A DNA stretch of 5,921 bases from Candidatus Zixiibacteriota bacterium. GTDB lineage: Bacteria > Zixibacteria > MSB-5A5 > GN15 > FEB-12. Shown here piece after piece: positions 1 to 4,833 of this stretch (positions are counted from its first letter, which is position 1; each line of letters opens with the position of its first letter). The position numbers and the translations under genes are program-made. Below the pieces are notes generated by a model. The model ran no database searches, had not been told where the DNA came from, and saw only the letters and a list, made by a program, of their open reading frames with translations. The stretch covers positions 1 through 5,921 of the forward strand of contig JAUVAR010000181.1 in the NCBI GenBank assembly GCA_030591625.1, written 5' to 3'.

Positions 1-66
1 TATATTGTTTTCGTCGATGCACAGGGTATTTCATCACTTAAAAAGACTGTGGTGATTGCACGATGA
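1..66 (+). CDS. C-terminal tail of an upstream protein (5' truncated)
   Basis: Frame 1 is open from the window edge to TGA at 64-66 and gives 21 residues ending in LKKTVVIAR. The stop overlaps the ATG of the next gene as ATGA (63-66), a common arrangement for translationally coupled genes, which is the main reason to treat this as a real gene end. The tail has a beta-strand pattern (YIVFV, then a turn with DAQG, then KKTVVIAR). It resembles the last strand of the Ig-like C-terminal domains used for type IX secretion sorting or FlgD-like repeats, which often end in KK, hydrophobics and a basic residue. With so few residues the function cannot be assigned, and this could be any beta-rich protein. 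Confidence 0.55.
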   Translation, partial: YIVFVDAQGISSLKKTVVIAR

Positions 67-908
67 ATAGAATATTTATCTCTTTTGCAATTATACTTTT
101 CACAGCAACAATTCCTATGCATGTCTCCGCATACGATCTTGACGGTGTTCGAACATTCGGCATGGGGGGAACGATTCTATTCTCTGATCCATCCAGCGTT
201 TCGATTGTCAGCCTGCCGGGCTTGCAATACTCCGAGAATATGTTTGCGGGTGAGGCAGGTTACTCTCGCAAGTACGGCCTGAACGATCTCGATGATATCT
301 TTTTTGTGGCAGCTGTAAAATTTCATAAGTATTCATTCGCAATTGGGTTACGTCAATTTGGAAACAGTGATCTTTACTCAGAAAAAACCCTCAAGGTTAC
401 TTCGTCTTATTCATTTAGTAAATTCGCCTTTGGTGTTTCAGGTTCTGGCATGATGGTTGATTTTGGCGGTGGCTATGGTCAGCTAAGAGCTGCGGCAATT
501 GGTGTGGGAGCTTTATGGAAAGAGGAACGCTGGATGGTTGCGCTATCGGGAGACAACTTAAACAAACCAAAATTATTTGAATACTCACTCGTATCGGAAC
601 CACACTTTGATTTTTATGGCGAGTTTGTCAGTAAAGGATCATTGTCCGTTACCGGACATGTGCGCATGCAGAAAGATGAAGCAGCTATTTTTGGTCTTGG
701 TCAAAAGTTCAAACTCAGTAATTTTGCTTCACTCGGATACGGCTTCTCTACCTCACCGACAATATTTGGTGGAACGATGCAGATTGCACGAGGCAAAACA
801 AGATTCTATTATGCCGTTTCGATTCATCCTGTCCTTGGCATGACTCATGCAATTTCTCTCGGGTTTATTTCAAAATCAAAAAAACGGGCAGATGAAAGTT
901 TTGATTAA
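63..908 (+). CDS. PorV/PorQ-like outer-membrane beta-barrel protein
   Basis: The 281-residue product starts with a classical signal peptide: Asn-Arg at 2-3, a hydrophobic core around residues 4-17, and a likely signal peptidase I site VSA/YD after residue 23. The mature N-terminus has the motif VRTFGMGGT (about 29-37), followed by SDPSSVSI and a 'LPGL' element. This matches the 'R..gMGgA...a.d....nPA.L' opening of PorV, PorQ and related FadL-type barrels. The rest alternates short amphipathic strands with Gly/Asn/Asp turns and many aromatic residues, as in an outer-membrane barrel. It ends with a strand (AISLGFIS) and a short charged tail. No strong Shine-Dalgarno precedes the ATG, but the ATGA overlap with the upstream stop suggests coupled translation. 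Its 3' end overlaps dgt. PorV/PorQ proteins take part in type IX secretion in Bacteroidetes; here only the fold class is supported, not that role. Confidence 0.72.
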   Translation: MNRIFISFAIILFTATIPMHVSAYDLDGVRTFGMGGTILFSDPSSVSIVSLPGLQYSENMFAGEAGYSRKYGLNDLDDIFFVAAVKFHKYSFAIGLRQFGNSDLYSEKTLKVTSSYSFSKFAFGVSGSGMMVDFGGGYGQLRAAAIGVGALWKEERWMVALSGDNLNKPKLFEYSLVSEPHFDFYGEFVSKGSLSVTGHVRMQKDEAAIFGLGQKFKLSNFASLGYGFSTSPTIFGGTMQIARGKTRFYYAVSIHPVLGMTHAISLGFISKSKKRADESFD

Positions 909-2040
909 CCGTCTGACTATTGAAAAAAGAGAACGAGCCAATCTTGCTCCATTTGCTGCTCTCTCGGCCTACTCACGTGGACGGAAACACCCACAGAGTG
1001 AACATGAACTCAGAACGGCATTTCAAAGGGACCGTGATCGGATTGTTCATTCCAATGCGTTCAGGCGTATGGAATACAAAACGCAGGTTTTTCTTCCTCA
1101 TGAAGGTGATCATTTTAGAACCCGACTCACCCACACTATTGAAGTTGCGCAGATTGCACGTACAATGGCTCGCGCTCTGTGTCTCAATGAAGACCTGACC
1201 GAGGCAATAGCTTTGGTGCATGATTTGGGACATACACCGTTTGGCCATTCGGGTGAAGATATTCTAAATGAATTATTGTCTGATGCCGGTGGCTTCAATC
1301 ATAATCGGCAATCGCTGCGCGTAGTTGATTTCTTGGAAGATCGCTACCCCGATTTTCCGGGACTGAATCTTTCCTGGGAAGTAAGAGAGGGGATCGTTAA
1401 GCATGAAACAAAACTGAAAATTGATCATCCTGAATTTGACCCCGGGGAACGATCAACACTCGAGGCATCGTTAGTCGATCAAGCAGATGAGATAACATAC
1501 AATGCACACGATATCGACGATGGGCTGCGTTCGGGGTTACTGGAAGTTAGTCAGGTTGCATCTCTTTCAATTTGGGGAGTGGAACAACAAGAGTTGCTTC
1601 ATAATAATTCTGATTGCAATAGAGAAAAGCTACACCAAATCAGATCTTCTCTTGTTAGATGGCTGCTTGATCTTACAGCACGAGATGTTTTAACCGAAAC
1701 CGATAGGCGCTTGAAAGAAAACAATATCGACTCGATGGAAAAACTCAGAAATTCTTCGGTCAAATTATGTGGTTACTCCGAAACACTCAATGAGCAAGTT
1801 ATTGAATTGAAAAAATTCCTCGGAACGAATTTATACAGTCATCCGGTCTTGAAAGAACACTCTCGTAACGCCGCAGAAATTATTAAGGCATTGTTCGAGT
1901 ACCTCGTAACAAATCAAAATGTTCTTCCGGATAGATTTAAAAGACGCCTTGATACTGAAGCTATCTCTATCGTTGCGACAGATTATATAGCCGGCATGAC
2001 CGACCGGTATGCCGAACAAATTTATCACAGTATCAAATAA
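892..2040 (+). CDS. dgt: dGTP triphosphohydrolase-like HD-domain protein
   Basis: A 382-residue member of the dGTPase family, which hydrolyses dNTPs (typically dGTP) to the nucleoside and tripolyphosphate in the cytoplasm. Residues 42-66 carry the family signature FQRDRDRIVHS.AFRRMEYKTQVF. The metal-binding HD motif is seen as H81 (LTHTIEVAQIAR), H110-D111 (ALVHDLGHTPFGHSGE) and an aspartate in VDQADEITYNAHDIDDG (196-210). GGFNHN.QSLR (133-142) is also conserved in the family. All metal ligands seem present, so it should be active. Length fits the shorter 'dGTPase-like' subgroup rather than the roughly 500-residue E. coli Dgt. I chose ATG 892 over in-frame ATG 847 because it shortens the overlap with the barrel gene to 17 nt and leaves a family-like N-terminus; neither start has a convincing Shine-Dalgarno. 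Substrate preference cannot be read from sequence. Confidence 0.93.
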   Translation: MKVLINRLTIEKRERANLAPFAALSAYSRGRKHPQSEHELRTAFQRDRDRIVHSNAFRRMEYKTQVFLPHEGDHFRTRLTHTIEVAQIARTMARALCLNEDLTEAIALVHDLGHTPFGHSGEDILNELLSDAGGFNHNRQSLRVVDFLEDRYPDFPGLNLSWEVREGIVKHETKLKIDHPEFDPGERSTLEASLVDQADEITYNAHDIDDGLRSGLLEVSQVASLSIWGVEQQELLHNNSDCNREKLHQIRSSLVRWLLDLTARDVLTETDRRLKENNIDSMEKLRNSSVKLCGYSETLNEQVIELKKFLGTNLYSHPVLKEHSRNAAEIIKALFEYLVTNQNVLPDRFKRRLDTEAISIVATDYIAGMTDRYAEQIYHSIK

Positions 2041-2068
2041 GATGTCAAACTACTCTAAAGTAACATCT
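2040..2068. terminator. Bulged inverted repeat at the convergent gene junction
   Basis: AGATGT (2040-2045) pairs with ACATCT (2063-2068), and inside it TACT (2051-2054) pairs with AGTA (2059-2062) around a CTAA loop, leaving a 5-nt bulge (CAAAC). It lies exactly where dgt (plus) and the lipoprotein gene (minus) converge, so a bidirectional terminator is possible. No T-run follows on either strand and the stem is AT-rich, so intrinsic termination is doubtful. Confidence 0.2.
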
Positions 2069-2562
2069 GCCTGAAGAACATCTACATTACGTGCTTGAGG
2101 AAACGGAACATTATAATTGCCTGAGAATGTATGTAGCGAATCAGGAAAGAGTACCAAGCCATGAACGATATTAAAGTTCAACATTTGGCCCCTTTCGGTT
2201 TCCCAGCGAAGACGAGCTTTAAGTATAACCGTGTCAGAAGTGACGTTCTGAATAATCAATGCCCAGGAATACATGATTCCCCTGCTTGTTGAATCTTTCT
2301 TGGTAGAGATTGTCTCCTTCAACACAAAGTAGTCGTATAGATTGACATCGGGATGGGGCGTTCTCATCGCCTCCTTTATGCTTTCTTCCAGAGCAGCATC
2401 ATATTGCGGAAAAGATCGATTGCTATCTACTATAAAACCCATCTCTTCCATCAATTGCTCTTGAGTTTTCTCGGCTACCTCTTCATCTGAATTGCAAGAA
2501 ATTACAATTACGGCAACCAATGCTGCCAACAATAGAACCAAATAAGATTTTCTAAATTTCAA
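2050..2562 (-). CDS. Small lipoprotein of unknown function
   Basis: The 170-residue product has a lipoprotein signal: basic residues in MKFRKS, a hydrophobic stretch about 7-21, and the lipobox VIS-C with the lipidated cysteine at 23. The residues after it are acidic (NSDEEVAE), which does not match a +2 Asp retention signal. Residues 25-85 are charged and probably helical. From about residue 95 the sequence has a beta-sandwich pattern (SWALIIQNVTSDTVILKARLRW, with alternating hydrophobics), as in Ig-like or FxLYD-type periplasmic domains. I do not recognise a family. The start codon is TTG; it is preferred because GAAAGGA lies 7 nt upstream and the lipoprotein signal begins right there. The gene is monocistronic here: it converges with dgt and diverges from the RNase H-like gene. 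Confidence 0.85.
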   Translation of the reverse strand: MKFRKSYLVLLLAALVAVIVISCNSDEEVAEKTQEQLMEEMGFIVDSNRSFPQYDAALEESIKEAMRTPHPDVNLYDYFVLKETISTKKDSTSRGIMYSWALIIQNVTSDTVILKARLRWETERGQMLNFNIVHGLVLFPDSLHTFSGNYNVPFPQARNVDVLQADVTLE

Positions 2563-2569
2563 ACCAATA

Positions 2570-2576
2570 TCCTTTC
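2570..2576 (-). promoter_or_regulatory. Shine-Dalgarno of the lipoprotein gene
   Basis: Read on the minus strand this is GAAAGGA, separated by 7 nt from the TTG at 2562-2560. It decides the choice of a non-ATG start, and it is the clearest ribosome binding site in the window. Confidence 0.7.
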
Positions 2577-2586
2577 AAATAGAAAA

Positions 2587-2607
2587 CTGATCAGCTTAAA
2601 CGATCAG
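2587..2607. repeat. Inverted repeat in the lipoprotein leader
   Basis: CTGATC (2587-2592) and GATCAG (2602-2607) form a 6-bp stem with a 9-nt loop. On the minus strand the same block also reads as two direct copies of GCTGATC, 13 nt apart. It lies 25-45 nt upstream of the TTG start and could be an operator or a leader hairpin. On the minus strand it is followed by TTTTCT, but the stem is too weak to call a terminator. Confidence 0.3.
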
Positions 2608-2817
2608 CCTGCATATATAATTCATTATTTTCAAGAATCGGCAAGTACTTTCTTATGCTTAGTTATAGATACAACCTGAGACCTTATTTGCAGAATAATT
2701 GGAACTAAGATGCATACAGCTTCTTGCTGTAGCCTCATCGCTTATCGTAACATCTTATGGTGCATAGACTTAATGAAATATATAGCTAAGGCACAGAGCT
2801 TGCTCAAGTAAAAGGTT

Positions 2818-3198
2818 ATGGAATGCTTCTTTGGTACATTTGAACGCCCCAGCGCTATAAATGACGGTAAGTCGGCAGTCGTCATGTTCAATATCCCCGG
2901 TGTTGGGATAAGCTTCAAAGCGCCTTTTAATGCCGTAGATCGCAACCATTCTGATATAGCCTCGCTTTTGGCGTTGCTTGAGTTTATTGACTCAAATCAG
3001 AAATACTTCACCACCCAGAATTATCAGATATTTGGTAATAACTTAAATGTCATCAATCAGGTGAATGGTGAAGAGGCTTTTCCGGCTCATTTCGAGCATC
3101 TTATGGAGAAGGCAAAAAAATACCGCGACAAGTATCGCTTCTCGCTTGCATGGGTGCCAACCGGTGATAACCCTGCCATCAATACGCTTTTCGATTGA
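2818..3198 (+). CDS. RNase HI-like fold protein, apparently catalytically inactive
   Basis: The 126-residue product matches the second half of RNase HI-type domains by eye. The element IFGNNLNVINQVNGE (71-85) parallels the usual 'fgDSqlVinQvnG', and FSLAWVPTGDNPAINTLF (108-125) parallels the C-terminal 'l.wVPR..N..AD.La'. The region around HSDIASLLALLEF (44-56) parallels the helix carrying the catalytic glutamate, and ECFFGTF (2-8) would be the first strand. In this alignment the four catalytic acids are all replaced: Asp by F5, Glu by S49, Asp by N74, Asp by N122. A working RNase HI needs these to bind metal, so I infer a non-catalytic protein, perhaps nucleic-acid binding. An in-frame stop at 2809-2811 makes ATG 2818 the first possible ATG. 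Spacing from the AAAGG upstream is too short for a normal Shine-Dalgarno. It is 32 nt from holA, in the same direction. Confidence 0.72.
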   Translation: MECFFGTFERPSAINDGKSAVVMFNIPGVGISFKAPFNAVDRNHSDIASLLALLEFIDSNQKYFTTQNYQIFGNNLNVINQVNGEEAFPAHFEHLMEKAKKYRDKYRFSLAWVPTGDNPAINTLFD

Positions 3199-3224
3199 CC
3201 CTTAGTTAAAATAGGTGCTATACT
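3195..3224 (+). promoter_or_regulatory. Candidate sigma-70 promoter for holA
   Basis: TTGACC (3195-3200, overlapping the stop of the RNase H-like gene) and TATACT (3219-3224) are each one base from the consensus hexamers and are 18 bp apart. Transcription would start near 3230-3232, at the holA ATG (3231), predicting a leaderless or nearly leaderless mRNA. This agrees with the absence of a well-spaced Shine-Dalgarno. Confidence 0.5.
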
Positions 3225-3240
3225 TACTGTATGACACCTA
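3212..3240 (+). repeat. Imperfect hairpin spanning the holA start codon
   Basis: TAGGTG (3212-3217) pairs with CACCTA (3235-3240), then a C/A mismatch, then TATAC (3219-3223) pairs with GTATG (3229-3233, one T-G wobble) around the 5-nt loop TTACT. The ATG at 3231-3233 is inside the stem. In read-through transcripts from the upstream gene it could hide the start; as DNA it overlaps the candidate -10 box and could be an operator. Confidence 0.4.
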
Positions 3241-4217
3241 AGGAACTATTAACTAAAATTGCCAAAGGTAAATTCGACCCGATCTACTATTTCTACGGGA
3301 GCGAAGATTACCGTATGGTGGAAGCCCAGAAATATCTGGTCCACCAATTTTTACCCGACCGTCAGATCACAACCAACTATACCAAAGTAGATGGACGCAA
3401 AACCAAATGCGCCGATCTGCTCGCTGAGCTGTCGGTCTATCCGATGCTTGGTGAACGCCAGGTTATATCTGTAAATGATATTCAGAGCTACAAACCAAAA
3501 GAGCTTGAGAAGATTCTGGCAATCCTTAACCCGCCCGACCCGAATCGTGTTGTTCTACTCAAATCACCTTCTGCCCGACAACCGAAAAAGAATGTCGCAT
3601 CGTTTAAAAAACTTTGTGTGGCAGCTACAGCAATTGAGTTTAAGAAACTTGGCCCGTCAGAAACTGCCGGAATAATTCGTGCCCGTCTTAAAAAAGGTAA
3701 TCTTCAAATTGACTCTAAAGCTCTGACTTTGTTGACGACAATGACTTCCGGCAACTTAGGCGCAGTCGATGTCGAGTGTCGGAAATTGATTGATTTCATG
3801 GATGCCGGTGCAACAATATCGGAAGAAAATGTAAGGTCGATCTCGGCAGGTTTTGAAACTTATTCAGTTTTCTCACTCGCCGAAGAAATTGTCCGAGGAG
3901 ATGCCAAACGATGTCTTAATCAGGTGCATAAACTTTTGACCATAGGCTCCTCGGCCGATCAGATTATGTACCATATCGAGGCTCATTTCCTGCATCTCTT
4001 CCTGGCCAAAAACAACAAACCACTCCCGGCCAGAGTACGCTGGATAACGGGCAAATTCAGTGAGCAGGCAAGAAAGTTTAGTTCCGACCAACTCGAGACA
4101 GCCTTAATACTTGCCGCCGAAACAACTGCCTCATTGCGCCGAAGTGGTATAAAACCGGAAACAGCAGTAGAATTGCTGGTGGTAAGACTTCTTGATCCCT
4201 CTTCACTTGATGCATAA
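3231..4217 (+). CDS. holA: DNA polymerase III delta subunit (clamp-loader)
   Basis: The 328-residue product fits HolA, the clamp-loader subunit that opens the beta sliding clamp so it can be loaded on primed DNA. The N-terminus (PIYYFYGSEDYRMVEA, 17-32) matches the family opening 'yllyGeE.fl..ea'. SVYPMLGERQVISV (68-81) matches the segment 's..F...r.lv.v' that leads into the clamp-contacting region. VVLLKSPSARQPKK (107-120) is the following strand and basic loop. SGNLGAVDVECRKL (173-186) is the domain II signature, and VFSLAEEIVRGDAKRCL (213-229) opens the C-terminal collar domain. That domain ends with LRRSGIKPETAVELLVVRL (302-320). Length is normal for the family and nothing seems missing. 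The ATG is the natural start; the only AGG-like element (AGGTG, 3213-3217) is 13 nt away. The ECF sigma gene follows after 14 nt. Confidence 0.93.
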   Translation: MTPKELLTKIAKGKFDPIYYFYGSEDYRMVEAQKYLVHQFLPDRQITTNYTKVDGRKTKCADLLAELSVYPMLGERQVISVNDIQSYKPKELEKILAILNPPDPNRVVLLKSPSARQPKKNVASFKKLCVAATAIEFKKLGPSETAGIIRARLKKGNLQIDSKALTLLTTMTSGNLGAVDVECRKLIDFMDAGATISEENVRSISAGFETYSVFSLAEEIVRGDAKRCLNQVHKLLTIGSSADQIMYHIEAHFLHLFLAKNNKPLPARVRWITGKFSEQARKFSSDQLETALILAAETTASLRRSGIKPETAVELLVVRLLDPSSLDA

Positions 4218-4231
4218 TTAAGCAGAATATT

Positions 4232-4822
4232 GTGGAAGAAAGCAAAGCCTCAAAGGTAACTCCTGTAGCAATTGAAGCTAACGAGTCAAAACTGATTGAG
4301 TCTGCCCAGGAGGGCGATTCAGTAGCTTTTGGCAAGTTGGTAAGAATTCATCAGAAGAGGCTTTTTCGCTTTATTTATGGCATGATCGGCTCTTTTGATC
4401 AGGCGGAAGATATTGTGCAGGATGCTTTTGTGAGAGCGTACAAAGCGATCGATAGTTTCAAACCGGGTTTTGCTTTTTATCCCTGGCTCGCGCGGATCGC
4501 GCGGAATTTGGCGCTAAATTTGATCCATCGGGAAGAGAAAAAAGAATCACTCGACCGCCTGACCGAACAAGGATTTGATCCGGCCACTAACAGCCTGGGA
4601 CCGTTTGAGAATCTTTTGGATGCCGAAGGAAAAAAACGATTTTACGAAGCACTAAAAGCGATGCCTGCCAAAAACAGGTCGGTCTTTGTTCTGCGACAGT
4701 TTGAAGAGATGGACTACGCCTCAATTGCCAGCTACTTGAAAATACCGCCCGGTACAGTTGACTCACGACTCCACCGAGCACGAAGCTTTTTACTCGAGGC
4801 ACTTGGAGATTTGCTCGAATAA
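4232..4822 (+). CDS. ECF-type RNA polymerase sigma factor (RpoE-like)
   Basis: The 196-residue product has the two-domain layout of extracytoplasmic-function sigma factors. Region 2 (about 33-103) includes LVRIHQKRLFRFIYGMIGSF, then AEDIVQDAFVRAYKAIDSF (58-76) and FYPWLARIARNLALNLIHR (82-100), the parts that contact core polymerase and melt the -10. A variable linker (101-133) follows. Region 4 (about 136-190) holds the helix-turn-helix DYASIASYLKIPPGTVDSRLHRAR (161-184), which reads the -35. There is no extra C-terminal domain. The start is GTG at 4232: the frame has no ATG or TTG between the preceding stop at 4208-4210 and this codon, and no good Shine-Dalgarno is present. It lies 14 nt after holA and 11 nt before the anti-sigma gene, so it is probably co-transcribed with its own regulator. 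The signal it answers to is unknown. Confidence 0.93.
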   Translation: MEESKASKVTPVAIEANESKLIESAQEGDSVAFGKLVRIHQKRLFRFIYGMIGSFDQAEDIVQDAFVRAYKAIDSFKPGFAFYPWLARIARNLALNLIHREEKKESLDRLTEQGFDPATNSLGPFENLLDAEGKKRFYEALKAMPAKNRSVFVLRQFEEMDYASIASYLKIPPGTVDSRLHRARSFLLEALGDLLE

Positions 4823-4833
4823 GCGAAATTGTT

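Larger units (their letters stand above)
2563..2817. other. Divergent intergenic region
   Basis: This 255-nt AT-rich region separates the leftward lipoprotein gene from the rightward RNase H-like gene and should hold promoters for both. A weak rightward candidate is TTGCTG (2724-2729), 18 nt, TAACAT (2748-2753). A weak leftward candidate reads TTGCCG, 19 nt, TATATA on the minus strand (about 2612-2642). A short perfect hairpin, TACAGC-TTCTT-GCTGTA, occupies 2715-2731. No tRNA or recognisable riboswitch was seen. Confidence 0.4.

Noticed and set aside
847..891. Longer dgt start at ATG 847
   Set aside because: It adds 15 residues unlike the family N-terminus and increases the overlap with the barrel gene to 62 nt. 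It cannot be excluded from sequence alone.
973..1298. Minus-strand open frames opposite dgt (973-1248 and 1110-1298)
   Set aside because: They lie wholly opposite the most conserved part of dgt, have no Shine-Dalgarno, and give no recognisable protein; they are antisense shadows.
2641..2720. Possible small structured RNA or tRNA in the divergent intergenic region
   Set aside because: No cloverleaf, T-loop motif or strong stem with a T-run was found; only short hairpins are present.
2610..2766. Three copies of TGCATA (2610, 2711, 2761) as possible operator sites
   Set aside because: The hexamer is short, the region is AT-rich, spacing is irregular and flanks are not conserved, so chance explains it.
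2742..2945. Minus-strand open frame of 67 codons across the start of the RNase H-like gene
   Set aside because: The plus-strand frame carries RNase H-like motifs; the antisense product has no signal, domain or ribosome binding site.
2818..4822. A defence or mobile-element island formed by the RNase H-like, holA and sigma genes
   Set aside because: No integrase, transposase, terminal repeats or toxin-antitoxin pair is present, and dgt, holA and ECF sigma are ordinary chromosomal genes.
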